Below, one piece after another: positions 1 to 9,142 of a stretch of DNA of 64,000 nt. A program made the translations under genes and the position numbers. The notes beneath the pieces are model-generated. The model saw nothing but the letters and a program-made list of their open reading frames with translations. It had not been told where the DNA came from and ran no database searches. Origin of the DNA: JAEUMG01 sp963805405 (GTDB taxonomy: Bacteria > Pseudomonadota > Alphaproteobacteria > Rhizobiales > Aestuariivirgaceae); assembly GCA_963805405.1 (NCBI GenBank), contig CAWDUC010000011.1, positions 1 to 64,000 on the forward strand, given 5' to 3'. Every line of letters begins with the position of its first letter. Position 1 is the first letter of the stretch.

Positions 1-89
1 CTCTTGATAAAACCGAGAACCTCTGTATAAAACTTGAACGCTTTCTGGGGATCGTCCACGAACACACTCGTCAGTGCAATTTTCATCAT
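1..89 (-). CDS. VOC (glyoxalase/bleomycin-resistance) family protein, N-terminal part
   Basis: Only the first 29 codons are present; the gene runs off the left edge. The start MMKIALTSVFVDD followed by DPQKAFKFYTEVLGF is the typical beta-strand and helix opening of vicinal-oxygen-chelate proteins, where the FYTEVLGF element begins the first beta-alpha-beta-beta-beta repeat. A GGAGG ribosome site lies just upstream of the double ATG. The substrate cannot be told from this part. Confidence 0.75.
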   Translation of the reverse strand, partial: MMKIALTSVFVDDPQKAFKFYTEVLGFIK

Positions 90-231
90 CAGCCTCCGTA
101 TCTGAGTTGCCTACCGAATAAATAGGGCTGGGGAGGAAACATCAAGTGTCCTCCGCTCGCCGGCAATGCGTCGCCCTGATTTTAGAACATACATTCTAGC
201 ATGTCAATGTGGAAGCAATGGTGAGTGTCAT

Positions 232-897
232 TTACGGCAGTACGCCAAGTTCATCCAAGGAGCGATGCAGCTCCGCAGGGTCACGATACACTCGGAAGGC
301 GCCTGCCTGGCTCAATTCAGCTTCTCCGTACCCGCCGCTCCGGTCAGTCCAATGCTCAACATGCCTGCCCGCCGGGCGGCCAGCAGGTCCCAGACCGCAT
401 CTCCGACCACGTAGCATTGGTCTCCCGCAGATCCCATTCGCTGCTGGCATGCCAGGAAGAGATCAGGCTCGGGTTTGGCACCGCAAGACATCGCCTGGCT
501 CGATGGCAGGCGTTTCCCGGAGGTCCAGGAGGACAGCCAGCGAAGCATTGATCTCCGGGCGCTCACCGGAGGTGGCAATTCCAAATCGGATCCCGGTCGA
601 TTGGAGAAATCAGATCGGCTACCGCCGGCGCCCGGCAGGGGACGGCGCTCAGGCAGGAGTTGTGCGAAGAGTTCGCCGTGGCGACGCTGCAGAGCTTGCG
701 CTTCTCCGCGGGGGAAAGTTCTCGCGTCCCAGTTCACGCGCAACTGCCCGTGTAAAAAGTCCGCCGCTCATCCCGATCCGGCGGTGGATGCGCCAGCCAT
801 CGATTGCCATCCCCGCTTCTTCCAGTGCCTTCTGCCAGGCAAATATATGGGCGTACACGGTATCGACGAGCGTACCGTCCAGGTCAAAGATGAGTGC
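232..897 (-). pseudogene. HAD-superfamily hydrolase (phosphoglycolate-phosphatase-like), multiply frameshifted
   Basis: The pieces of a HAD phosphatase are present in order but in different frames. Motif I (DLDGTLVDT, near 885) is followed by a cap region (FAWQKALEEAGM), then KPEPDLFLA (motif III lysine) and VVGDAVWDLLAARRAGM (motif IV) near 400-470, and a C-terminal tail ending at 232. An in-frame TAA lies directly before motif I (898-900), and at least three further frame changes separate the blocks. An intact relative would be about 220 residues. With this many breaks it is most likely a true pseudogene. Confidence 0.75.
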
Positions 898-1218
898 TTA
901 GACTTGTCCTCCAAAAAGCATATGGAAATAATTGACCTCTTGCGAAAGTCTCGTTGCCACACACCTGCCCTGGTGGTCGGTGGCAGGGCAGATCACACAC
1001 TTGCCCTCCCACTCGCTCTGCTTCGGGATCATGGTGGCGGACAATGCCAGGGGAGAAAAGAGTTTTTAAGAGTTTTCTTCTCAGAGAACTCTCCCGAAGG
1101 ACATCGGGACGATGTGTGCGCTCTGTGGCCGTATTCCATTCTATTTATGCAAGACATAGAATGAATAATTGTTGGCTTAGAGCGGCGAATTTCCCAACCA
1201 CCCCCACTCGGCATCCCG
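898..1218. other. No gene recognised
   Basis: Reading frames here are short and lack family motifs or ribosome sites. The stretch lies between the HAD remnant and a gene fragment and may be eroded sequence. Confidence 0.5.
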
Positions 1219-1419
1219 TCAGAGAACGGACACTTTATACTGCTCCCAAAGGGTATTCCTACTGTCAATTCGAAATTGGGTCTCTGTGCCTGCCAGAATT
1301 GCTTTCCAGTCGATTTTTTCGGCCAATCGCTCCCCATACTCCAGCAGCCGCTCAATTTCCCTTGTATCATCCAGGCCAATATTTTCTTTCAATTCTGTAT
1401 CAATCCGGTAGAAGATCAT
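1219..1419 (-). pseudogene. Unidentified gene fragment joined to a truncated MFS gene
   Basis: The frame encodes about 66 residues of normal-looking soluble protein (FYRIDTELKENIGLDD..., ending WEQYKVSVL). No family is recognised. The frame stays open upstream across the point where the MFS transporter loses homology, near 1455, so this looks like the 3' end of another gene brought next to the transporter by a deletion or rearrangement. The start codon at 1419 is nominal. Confidence 0.35.
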
Positions 1420-1931
1420 TTGCGGGAAGTGCCGTTGGGTGATCTGGGTCTATTTACGAGCGACGGGCCAAGGGCGGTTCCAAGAGCTGAAACAGTGCCG
1501 AGCAATCCCATTGCGCGGCCAAGACGCTGTTCGCCTGCGGTCTCGCGCATCAGCGCCATGGCTAGAGCTGTGAGGAACGCGGCCCCTCCCCCTTGGATGG
1601 CGCGTGCGCCGATCAGGAACCACAAATTCGGCGCCAAGCCGCAGAACAAGGAAACCAGCGAAAACAGGCCAAGGCCAGCGATGTGCATCGGCTTCAGGCC
1701 GTATTTATCTCCGAGCCGACCGGCGATGACGACCGAGATGGTCAATGTCGCAAGATAGGCGACTACAACCCATTGAACGTCGTGAAACGGCGCGGAAAAC
1801 GCCTGCGACAGGGTCGGCAGCGCGATATTGGCAATGCTTGTGCCGAGTGATGCGAGCAGCATCGAGAGCGCAAGGGCGGCCATCGCGCTCCAATTCGTCT
1901 GTTCCTTTAAGGTCGTCGCTGCCTGTTCCAT
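1416..1931 (-). pseudogene. MFS drug-efflux transporter (DHA2/QacA type), truncated
   Basis: The frame encodes the N-terminal part of a major-facilitator pump: helix 1 (SMLLASLGTSIANIALP), the helix 2-3 signature GRLGDKYGLKP, and helices 4-5 with RAIQGGGAA and the motif-C-like run LGTVSALGTALGPSL. It then ends in an unrelated tail. About 170 of the usual 450-500 residues remain, so it cannot transport. ATG at 1931 is preferred over the upstream TTG because the leader there overlaps the shared operator. It is divergent from the MerR gene, the usual regulator-pump pairing. Confidence 0.75.
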
Positions 1932-1978
1932 GTCGATCACCACTTGCGTCGGTTGTGCTTGGAGGGCATCATACGAAT

Positions 1979-1992
1979 TCAAGTCAACTTGA
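1979..1992. promoter_or_regulatory. Palindromic operator between MFS and MerR genes
   Basis: TCAAGT-CA-ACTTGA is a perfect inverted repeat with a 2-bp centre. It lies 8 bp before the GTG start of the MerR gene and upstream of the divergent pump. MerR-family proteins bind such dyads inside stretched promoter spacers, so the adjacent regulator probably binds here and controls itself and the pump. Confidence 0.6.
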
Positions 1993-2000
1993 GGTCAAGC

Positions 2001-2450
2001 GTGAAATTTCTGGATATTGGCGAAGTCTCCGAAAAGTCCGGATTTCGGCCTTCGGCGCTGCGCTACTATGAGGCGATCGGGCTTATTTCATCGATCTCGC
2101 GACATGGCCTTCGCCGCCAGTTCACGCCCGAGGTGCTGTTGCAGCTCAAGCTAATTGCGATGGGGCAGTCAGCGGGTTTCTCGCTGAAAGAGATCTCCGG
2201 TATGTTCAGCAATACCGGCGCACCAAAACTGCCGCGGGCGGCGTTGCATCAAAAGGCGGATGAGCTTTCCCGACGTATCGGCGAGTTGAATGTGCTGCGG
2301 GACACGTTGCGCCATGTCGCCGACTGCCCGGCTCCATCGCACATGGAATGCCCGACTTTCAGGCGGCTTGTGGAATTGGCCGGAAGGCGAATGGCGAAGC
2401 GGGGTTCAGAGCGCACCAAACCGGCGAAAAGCCGCAAGGCGCCGATATGA
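2001..2450 (+). CDS. MerR-family transcriptional regulator
   Basis: The protein has about 149 residues. The N-terminal winged helix-turn-helix is clear: DIGEVSEKSG, then the family hallmark SALRYYEAIGLI, followed by the wing and a dimerisation helix. The C-terminal part has a Cys pair in DCPAPSHMECPTFRRL, which may bind a metal or sense redox state; the SoxR four-cysteine iron-sulphur motif is absent. GTG at 2001 is chosen because homology starts at once and TTGAGG lies just upstream. It probably regulates the truncated divergent MFS gene. Confidence 0.85.
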   Translation: MKFLDIGEVSEKSGFRPSALRYYEAIGLISSISRHGLRRQFTPEVLLQLKLIAMGQSAGFSLKEISGMFSNTGAPKLPRAALHQKADELSRRIGELNVLRDTLRHVADCPAPSHMECPTFRRLVELAGRRMAKRGSERTKPAKSRKAPI

Positions 2451-2468
2451 ACCCACTGGCGATCATTA

Positions 2469-2483
2469 TGGCGGAAGGGGAGG
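2469..2483. repeat. Left attachment-site repeat of the island (attL)
   Basis: TGGCGGAAGGGGAGG is identical, in the same orientation, to the 3' end of the tRNA-Ser gene at 51059-51073, including its CCA end. It lies 175 bp before a tyrosine integrase. This is the expected duplication left by integration at a tRNA 3' end and marks the left island boundary. Confidence 0.8.
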
Positions 2484-2611
2484 CCGCCAAATTCATATGC
2501 GTTAGAGTGTGAGATCCGACGCATGCCAACTAAAATCCCTCCAAATGCAGCGGTTGATATGCACGAGTTGTGTGTCGCCGTGCGCACGAGGTTATGCTAA
2601 TCCGGCGATCC

Positions 2612-2642
2612 TGGTGGGGCACAAGGTATTTCTGCCCCACCA
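2612..2642. repeat. Inverted GGTGGGGCA repeats before the integrase
   Basis: TGGTGGGGCA (2612-2621) and its exact reverse complement TGCCCCACCA (2633-2642) form a 10-bp stem with an 11-nt loop, 16 bp before the integrase ATG. The first 13 bases, TGGTGGGGCACAA, recur exactly at 50994-51006 near the other island end. They are candidate integrase arm-type sites, or an autoregulatory hairpin. Confidence 0.6.
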
Positions 2643-2658
2643 CCGGGAGCCGGAAATC

Positions 2659-3888
2659 ATGGCAAAACTCCACAACAAACTCAACGCTCGGACCGTCGAG
2701 ACGATCGCACGGACGGGTCGCCACGCGGACGGGGGAAATCTGTTTCTTTCGATCAGCAAGAACGGCGGACGGAGATGGGTATTCTTGTATCGCTGGCGGG
2801 GTACTCGAAGGGAAATGGGCCTCGGGTCAGCGGCTAGGGATGGGGTATCTCTTGCTGATGCTCGCGATCTTGCCGGTCAAGCGAGAGCGCAACTCCAGAA
2901 GGGAGTTGACCCTTTGACAGCGAGACAGTTTGCACGAGACGCCGCTGAGAAGGCTGATCGCGCCAATAGAGCTACCGCCGCTACTTTTGGCCAGATCGCA
3001 GATCAACACGTAGAGGCCATGGAATCTTCATGGGCGAATGAGAAACATCGACATCAATGGCGTTATTCGCTCGAAACATTGGCCGCCGAACTGCGCCCTA
3101 AACCAATCGATTCGATTGATACCGCCGCTGTATTGGACGTTTTGCGACCACTCTGGAAGTCTGTTCCGGAGACGGCATCCCGTCTCAGAGGCCAATCGAG
3201 GCGGTGCTGGACCGGGCGAAGGCCCAAGGCCTACGAACGGGAGAAAACCCCGCAGCGTGGCGAGGCCATCTGAGCCTCTTGTTGCCAAGACGCCAGAAGC
3301 TCACACGCGGCCACCATGCGGCAATTCCCTACCGCGAGATGGCCTCCTTAGTATCGAGGCTCCGAGAGGTTAACTCGATGGGCGCTCGTGCCCTAGAGTT
3401 CACAATTCTCACTGCCGCCAGGACGGGGGAGGTCACTGGCGCACGATGGGACGAAGTCGACCTGGAGCGGGGTATTTGGAGTGCCCGCTGCGCGGATGAA
3501 AGCGAAAGTTGAGCACAGGGTGCCCCTAAGCAGTCGAGCTCACCGTCTTTTGATAGCATTGCAAGCATCGAGGAAGGGAGATTACATTTTCGCCTCGGGG
3601 CTTCGAGATTGGCCGCTCAGTAGCATGGCGATGACCATGGTCCTTCGGAGACTTCATCTTGTGATCACCGTGCACGGCATGAGATCGGCGTTTCGAGACT
3701 GGGCCGCTGAAGAAACAAGCTTTCCTCACGACGTTTGCGAGATGGCTCTCGCCCATACTATCGAAAACAAGGCTGAGAGCGCCTATCGACGTGGAGACCT
3801 TTTGGCCAAGCGAGCCGACTTAATGGAAGCTTGGGGGCGCTATTGCGAGTTGCCATCGGCAAAACTGATAAGGCTTGCGAGCGGGTAA
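2659..3888 (+). pseudogene. P4-type tyrosine recombinase/integrase (DUF4102 type), two frameshifts
   Basis: An intact protein would have about 409 residues. The N-terminal DUF4102 arm-binding domain is clear (LNARTVETIARTGRHADGG, then a W-F-YRW strand block and SLADARDLAGQARAQL). The core domain holds AARTGEVTGARWDEVDL (catalytic Arg region) and HGMRSAFRDWAAEE (HxxR box) in other frames. The frame changes near 3193 (one base lost) and near 3480. ATG 2659 has GGGAG upstream. It lies next to the left att repeat and is probably the enzyme that inserted the island. If the indels are real it is dead. Confidence 0.85.
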
Positions 3889-4346
3889 TGCCGAAGGATG
3901 GCGAGAAAGCGTCACCCGTCGAGCCCCATCCCTACACTTTGGATGGCCGCCCTCCGTTGGGCACGCGTACAAAAGAAGCTATCCGCCTCTGGACTGAACC
4001 GAGCGGATGGCCCCGGCAACGTGATGGTTATCTATTCTTGGTCACAGCAGTTCATCGGTTGGGTGAGAAGCTTTTTGGAACAGAGTGGCTCAAATGTGAG
4101 CCATATTCTACCTTATCTGACCATCCGCCCAGCCTCGGGGTTCTGAATGATGAAGAGCCGATAACGCTCTATCCCATTTTCAAGAAATTCTGGCCTCAGG
4201 AGTTTTCTACGGAAGAGAACTGGGCGCTCACAGTCCGTCGGCTAAAAGTGGGGCGCGACGTGGATGTTGAGATCAGAAATCGGTACGCTGAAGCCAGACG
4301 GCGCTTAGGGGCCGTCTGTGACAATCACAGTTGCGATTCTCGGTAA
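3888..4346 (+). CDS. Hypothetical island protein, coupled to the integrase
   Basis: The protein has about 152 residues and begins MPKDGEKASPVEPHPY. Its ATG overlaps the integrase stop (TAATG), so the two are translationally coupled. It is mixed alpha/beta in character with no membrane segment or recognised motif. The C-terminal third (EENWALTVRRLKVGRDVDVEIRN...) is charged and helical. It is probably an accessory island gene. The last residues run into the next frame, so the true end may lie there if a base is missing near 4320. Confidence 0.5.
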   Translation: MPKDGEKASPVEPHPYTLDGRPPLGTRTKEAIRLWTEPSGWPRQRDGYLFLVTAVHRLGEKLFGTEWLKCEPYSTLSDHPPSLGVLNDEEPITLYPIFKKFWPQEFSTEENWALTVRRLKVGRDVDVEIRNRYAEARRRLGAVCDNHSCDSR

Positions 4347-4788
4347 AGATTTGACATGCTTTGCCCGCCCCCCTGACCGCGGATTACTAGCGCCTGTAGC
4401 AGCGGACACCTGGGACTGGGATGATGCAAGCGCTCGTATACGCGCATGCCGGATGGACCCAGCGAGGCCATATGACAATCCAAAGTCAGACATGTCATGG
4501 ATTTTCGTCGGCGAGGAAGGCTTCAGAAAGCTGCTCGAACTACTGCCTCGAGCCGCTCCCCTTCCCCACGTCGAATTGAACCGCTACGTGCCGCCATTCA
4601 TACAGTTCATGCTCGACTTGGCGGCCGAACTCAAGCTTTCAGATCGCAATCTATTGAAAGTCGAGATCGAGAAGCAAATCTCTGATCATTGGCGCCCAGA
4701 ATTTGGAGAGAAAAGCGAAAACCTAACCCGCGTGATGGCTACTCTAATGCGGGATCCGGCGGCGAGATTGGGCAAAGCCAGAAAATAA
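4318..4788 (+). CDS. Hypothetical island protein
   Basis: This frame has 156 residues and a GTG start that overlaps the end of the upstream gene by 29 nt. It contains LDLAAELKLSDRNLLKVEIEKQI, a typical amphipathic helical region, and ends in basic residues. No domain is recognised. The unusual overlap suggests either coupling or one longer protein split by a frameshift. Confidence 0.5.
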   Translation: MTITVAILGKDLTCFARPPDRGLLAPVAADTWDWDDASARIRACRMDPARPYDNPKSDMSWIFVGEEGFRKLLELLPRAAPLPHVELNRYVPPFIQFMLDLAAELKLSDRNLLKVEIEKQISDHWRPEFGEKSENLTRVMATLMRDPAARLGKARK

Positions 4789-4953
4789 TATTTCGGGATG
4801 GGCTTCACCCTTTTGTGGGCCGAGAATCATTGAGGTTTTCGACGGATCGAACCCATCGAGAGCACCGAGTAGCGCTCGGTTACGCCCATTTTCTGTGAGC
4901 AAGTTTTGTGCGTATCTCGGCTTCACGCAATCAATCGCAACGAGACCGAGAGC

Positions 4954-5162
4954 ATGCCAACCGACCGCAGTATTCCGACGACGACTAAGCCACTAGCTCT
5001 TTCAGTTCCGGATTTCGCCAGACTGATCGGCGTAGGTACTTCAACGGGCTGGAAGTTGGTGCGGCAGCACAAGGTGCGTGCGATCCGGATCCTGGGACGC
5101 ATCTTGTTCCCCTCAGTGAAGCTGATCAACTCTTGTCTGACACGGAGTCGACGGCCCAATGA
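4954..5162 (+). pseudogene. AlpA/excisionase-like helix-turn-helix protein, frameshifted near its end
   Basis: The frame LALSVPDFARLIGVGTSTGWKLVRQHKVRAIRILGR matches small MerR-like excisionase/AlpA proteins that bind DNA and direct integrase or phage promoters. After ILFPSVK the frame is lost. One base back, translation continues ADQLLSDTESTAQ and stops at 5162, giving the usual family length of about 69 residues. It lies downstream of the integrase as expected for a recombination directionality factor. Confidence 0.65.
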
Positions 5163-5816
5163 CAACCAAAGCGGCGTTACTTCGCAAATCCGAGCCAATT
5201 GCCTGTCCTGTTCCGGTGGCAGTCGTTCAGTCGTTCATGAATGTCCCGTACGTACATGCCCCTTCTGGGAGTTCCGTTTCGGAGCGACCCCAACCCTACC
5301 CGCAGATACACGGGTTCCAGACAGCATGTACAGACAACAAGGTCTGAGAAGGAAATCGAAGTTTAGGCAGGATCTGCCGACCTCTTGCGTGGACGGGTTC
5401 AACAACGGTGGCGCGCAAACAGGATTTGGGAACCACGGGATGCGATCATGCCCCCCATAGGCCGAAGGGTTGAAATGGGATCGCCGGCGCCACACCAGCG
5501 TCGTCAATCGCACTCTGCAGCCGGCAGGTGTGAAAGCCGTTTGTGCCCGAGGCGTGGGCCGGCTCCGTTGAGCAACCACCCGAGGGAAGGCCCGCCACCC
5601 TTTCTAGTTTTTCTAGAGGGGATGGCGGCCTTTGCCCAAAACGCGAACCTTCCATTGAGCAACTGAAGAAGAAAAAGGGGTAAAAGAAGTGAGATCTGAA
5701 GTGATTTTTCTAGGCGCGCGTGCAAATCAAATCGGCTCGCAAACGGCAGGCCAAACTTCTCGAACCCGGGGTCTCGACGTATTGACGGGGCGCACATGTT
5801 TTCCGGAATCATCTCC
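5163..5816. other. No gene recognised
   Basis: Several overlapping open frames exist on both strands, but none shows family motifs or a convincing ribosome site. A frame starting ATGA-coupled at 5159 (MTTKAALLRKSEPIAC...) could be a short gene but fades after about 25 codons. The stretch is probably eroded phage-like sequence. Confidence 0.4.
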
Positions 5817-6083
5817 ATGAACCAGACCATTGAGCAGCGCCTCGTGAACTTGCGCCGAGCCCCGCGTTGCGGTGCCAGGAACCGTGCGGGCCATCCATGC
5901 AAGCGTCCGGCGCTGCGCGGAAAAGCACGTTGCCGCTTGCATGGTGGGCTGTCGAGCGGCGCGCCGGGCGGTGAGGGCAATGGTAGGTACAGGGATGGCT
6001 ATTGGACCAAAGAGGCCATTTCGGAGCGAAAGTGGCTGCGCGAGCTGGTACGTTCTCACACCAGCAAGGATGCTGACCAATGA
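5817..6083 (+). CDS. HGGxSTG-type phage-associated small protein
   Basis: The protein has 88 residues. CGARNRAGHPCKRPALRGKARCRLHGG is followed by LSSGAPGGEGN, the hallmark of small Cys/His-rich proteins found beside phage terminase and packaging genes, possibly zinc binding. ATG 5817 is chosen where conserved sequence begins. Its stop overlaps the next ATG (ATGA), so it forms an operon with the following gene. Confidence 0.75.
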   Translation: MNQTIEQRLVNLRRAPRCGARNRAGHPCKRPALRGKARCRLHGGLSSGAPGGEGNGRYRDGYWTKEAISERKWLRELVRSHTSKDADQ

Positions 6084-6633
6084 GTTTACCCCTTTCCAAC
6101 CAAAATGTTGTTCCCCTTTCTCCGGCTGTGCCGCGCCGCGTGCGGGTTAAGCTGCGGCCGGTGACGATTTCGCTGCACAAAGCGTATCCGCCGGACGGAG
6201 AAGCAAAGATGTGGTGGAGCCGGCTGAAGTCCGCTCTAGCCACAGGCTCGAGCGACTTCGTGAGCGCGACACTGTTGCAGATCCAAGGCGCCTCCAAACT
6301 TCCGTGCGGCTCTATTTCGGAGACAGCTGTGAATGCGGCTCTGGCGTTCATAGAGGGCTGCGAACCTGAGAAACGAGGTGGAGACCGCTTTGGCCATCCA
6401 GATGGCCTGTACCCATGCCTGTACGATGGCGGTGCTCTCTCGTCTTGGAGGGCGCCCACGGCGGCGATCGGCATGTGGCAATACTGGCTGCGGGAGCCGC
6501 AAAGCTAGCTACAGCGTTTGCAAGACAGGTTGAGGTCATGCGGCGATTGAAGCACGGCGGCAATCAGACGGTTCGAGTTGAGCATGTCCACGTGTATGAG
6601 GGAGGCAATGCTGCCGTAGGATTGGTTAGGTAG
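6080..6633 (+). pseudogene. Phage-island conserved hypothetical protein, two frameshifts
   Basis: The original protein would be about 183 residues. The first frame covers KMWWSRLKSALATGSSDFV and ISETAVNAALAFIEGCEPE. After an extra A in GAGAAACG (about 6370) the next frame reads ALAIQMACTHACTMAVLSRLGG. After an extra G near 6452 the third frame reads GGDRHVAILAAGAAKLATAF to the end at 6633. The blocks join smoothly if two bases are removed, both in short homopolymers. It is ATGA-coupled to the HGG gene. Related proteins sit in phage-derived islands of rhizobia; their role is unknown. Confidence 0.65.
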
Positions 6634-6670
6634 AACACCGGCAAGTCACGTCAGCGTCAGTGGCAGAAGG

Positions 6671-6802
6671 CTAATCCTGAAATGCCCCTTGGGCGGGAGC
6701 TGCCGCCCCTTCTTCAAAGAGCCGGTCGAGCAACTGCTTTTCCACCTTTCCTGATTTTCGCATAGCCGCGCGAAGCGTTGTTACAAACTCGGGGTCCTGC
6801 AT
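6671..6802 (-). CDS. Small hypothetical protein (43 aa)
   Basis: A short helical frame (MQDPEFVTTLRAAMRKSGKV..., ending QGAFQD) has GAGG just before the ATG. Composition is charged and protein-like. No relative is recognised. It faces away from the hydrolase gene that starts at 6887. Confidence 0.4.
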   Translation of the reverse strand: MQDPEFVTTLRAAMRKSGKVEKQLLDRLFEEGAAAPAQGAFQD

Positions 6803-6886
6803 ATCCTCGATCGCGCTAGTAGCTAACGAGTATGCCTAGCGCCACCATCCCTATTGTCGCCTCTTTGACCTGGGTACTATCCAAGG

Positions 6887-7945
6887 ATGAAGCTCAGTCA
6901 GACCATCCGGTTCTGCCACTCTGAAGACGGTACCCGTATCGCAGTGGCATCGTGCGGAAAGGGCTCTGTGATCTTGCGGGCGGCGCACTGGCTCAGTCAT
7001 GTAGACTATGATCTCGAAAGTCCGGTCTGGCAGCCTTGGCTTCACGCGCTCTCGGCCCGTCACCGCTTCGTACGCTATGACCCGCGTGGTTGCGGCTTAT
7101 CAGACCGGCATGTGGCAGATCTTTCGATCAGCGCGTGGCACGCCGATCTCGACGCCGTTGCGGCGTCGATAGACGAGCCGCAATTTGTCCTTCTCGGCCT
7201 CTCGCAGGGCGGCGCTCTAGCCATCGCTTACGCACTTCGCCATCCGGAGCGCGTGTCGCATCTCGTGCTGCTCAATGCTTATGGCCAGGGTGCTCGGACA
7301 AGGGCGCAGACCGACGCCGAACGACTGGAGGCCGAGACGCTCGTCAACTTCGTGCGCATTGGTTGGGGACGTGAGAACCCGGCCTTCTGTCAGTTTTTCA
7401 CCAATCTTTTCATCCCCAAGGGGACGCCTGAGCAACACCGCTGGTGGGGAGATCTTGAACGCGTGACCGCGGATGCAGGTGTCGCTGCCCAGCTTTTGGA
7501 GCACATGCAGGGGATCGACGTCCTGAACCTCGCGTCTGAACTTCGAGTCCCCACACTAATCGCCCATAGCCGTGGCGACATGCGGGTACCGTTCAACGAG
7601 GGCTGCAAGCTAGCCGCCGTTATCCCGCATGCGCGCTTCGTGCCGTTGGAAAGCAAGAACCATGTGCTTCTACCCGACGAGCCCGCGTGGGTGGTATTCC
7701 ACGGCGAACTCGCCGATTTCCTCGGGCAAGTCGGCGCGCAGCAGCCGCGCGCTGTTCGTGAAGCGGGCCTGTCACCAGCCGAAGCGGCTATTCTGAACCT
7801 GGTCGCCGAGGGGCTCGATAACCGAACTATCGCGGTGCGTCTCGGTAAGAGCGAGAAGACCGTTCGCAACCAGCTCTCGCTGATCTTCAGCAAGCTAGGC
7901 GTTCAGAGTCGCTCCCAGGCGATCGTAATGGCTCTCTCTCAATAG
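6887..7945 (+). CDS. Alpha/beta hydrolase fused to a LuxR-type DNA-binding domain
   Basis: The protein has 352 residues. Residues about 10-280 form an alpha/beta-hydrolase fold with the nucleophile elbow GLSQGG (Ser106), an Asp in HSRGDMRVP (Asp221) and a His in SKNHVLLPDE (His249), so the triad looks complete. Residues about 290-350 are a LuxR/GerE helix-turn-helix (LSPAEAAILNLVAEGLDNRTIAVRL, then SEKTVRNQLS). The arrangement suggests a regulator whose hydrolase domain senses or cleaves a ligand. A methyltransferase gene follows in the same direction. Confidence 0.85.
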   Translation: MKLSQTIRFCHSEDGTRIAVASCGKGSVILRAAHWLSHVDYDLESPVWQPWLHALSARHRFVRYDPRGCGLSDRHVADLSISAWHADLDAVAASIDEPQFVLLGLSQGGALAIAYALRHPERVSHLVLLNAYGQGARTRAQTDAERLEAETLVNFVRIGWGRENPAFCQFFTNLFIPKGTPEQHRWWGDLERVTADAGVAAQLLEHMQGIDVLNLASELRVPTLIAHSRGDMRVPFNEGCKLAAVIPHARFVPLESKNHVLLPDEPAWVVFHGELADFLGQVGAQQPRAVREAGLSPAEAAILNLVAEGLDNRTIAVRLGKSEKTVRNQLSLIFSKLGVQSRSQAIVMALSQ

Positions 7946-8092
7946 ATTACGAAGGGCCGGGACATCTGTCCCGCTATGTTGTCGGATTTCCTGCCCAGGT
8001 GGGACCATCGCCTCATGCGTCGAGCTAATGCCGCACCTAAACTGGCAAGTCGGGACGGCGCTCTGCCCACAGAATGCAGGAAGGGTCCAGAC

Positions 8093-9142
8093 ATGATACA
8101 AATTGACGAAACCAAGCTCAACGAACTCGTGGGTCGTGTACTCGGTGATCTGGGGGGGGCGGTTAGCATACCGCTTGTTCGGATTGGAGACGCGCTCGGC
8201 CTCTATAAAACCCTCAAGGAAATTGGGTCAGCAAATGTTGACGAACTGGCCGAAGCTGCCGGCTGCGCACCGCGCTACGTTAGGGAATGGCTCTCTGCGC
8301 AGGCGGCTTCCGGATATATCCACCATGACCGCGGTCAATTCTCCCTGACGCCCGAGCAGGCGTTCATATTCGCAGAACCGGATAGTCCCGTGAACCTGAT
8401 CGGTGCGTTCGACACCGCCGCAGCGATGGTTGAAAATCAGGCAAAGGTGCAGGCGGCTTTCAAAACCGGTCGCGGCGTTGCCTGGGGTGAGCAAGCAGGG
8501 TGTATGTTCTGCGCCGTGGCGCGGCTGTTCAGGCCCGGCTATGTCAACGCCCTCGTGCAGGAATGGCTGCCCGCCCTCCATGGCGTCCTCGAAAAGTTGA
8601 AGGCGGGGGCCAAAGTGGCTGACGTCGGATGCGGCCATGGGTTGTCGACAGTCCTGATGGCGCAAGCGTTCCCTAACTCACAGTTCACCGGATATGATTT
8701 CCATCCGGCTTCCATTGCAGCAGCCACCGCACATGCCCGGTCACATGGGCTGAAGAACCTCAACTTCGAGGTAGGGCGGGCGCAGGATTTCAAGGGAACA
8801 GATTTTGACCTGATAACGTGTTTCGACTGTCTGCATGACATGGGGGATCCGCTGGCCGCCGCGGCGCATATCCGGAAGGCGTTGAAAGACGATGGCACCT
8901 GGATGGTGGTCGAGCCCATCGCCGGCGACAGATTGGAGGACAATCTCAACCCTATCGGGCGGCTCTACTACTCGGCGTCGACGATGATCTGCGTTCCTAC
9001 TTCGCTGGCTCAGGAGACCGGAATGGCGTTGGGAGCTCAGGCGGGAGAAGAAAGGCTAGCGCAGGTGATTCGCTCAGGGGGGTTCCGTCAGATACGCCGT
9101 GCCGCCCAGACGCCACTCAATATGGTGCTGGAAGCAACCTGA
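8093..9142 (+). CDS. SAM-dependent class I methyltransferase with N-terminal winged helix
   Basis: The protein has 349 residues. Residues about 15-95 form a winged-helix dimerisation domain (IGDALGLYKTLKEIG, VDELAEAAGCAPRYVREWLSA), as in O-methyltransferase-like and Rv2258c-like proteins. Motif I of the Rossmann fold is VADVGCGHGLSTVLMAQ, followed by FTGYDFHPASI, DLITCFDCLHDMGDP and WMVVEP. ATG 8093 has AGGAAGGG upstream and homology begins there. The methyl acceptor, probably a small molecule, is unknown. It may be controlled by the upstream hydrolase-LuxR protein. Confidence 0.85.
   Translation: MIQIDETKLNELVGRVLGDLGGAVSIPLVRIGDALGLYKTLKEIGSANVDELAEAAGCAPRYVREWLSAQAASGYIHHDRGQFSLTPEQAFIFAEPDSPVNLIGAFDTAAAMVENQAKVQAAFKTGRGVAWGEQAGCMFCAVARLFRPGYVNALVQEWLPALHGVLEKLKAGAKVADVGCGHGLSTVLMAQAFPNSQFTGYDFHPASIAAATAHARSHGLKNLNFEVGRAQDFKGTDFDLITCFDCLHDMGDPLAAAAHIRKALKDDGTWMVVEPIAGDRLEDNLNPIGRLYYSASTMICVPTSLAQETGMALGAQAGEERLAQVIRSGGFRQIRRAAQTPLNMVLEAT

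Noticed and set aside
209..901. Long plus-strand frames opposite the HAD gene
   Set aside because: They are antisense to HAD motifs and show no family sequence; composition is that of a shadow frame.
5235..5666. Overlapping frames on both strands
   Set aside because: No motif, no ribosome site, and the frames shadow each other.
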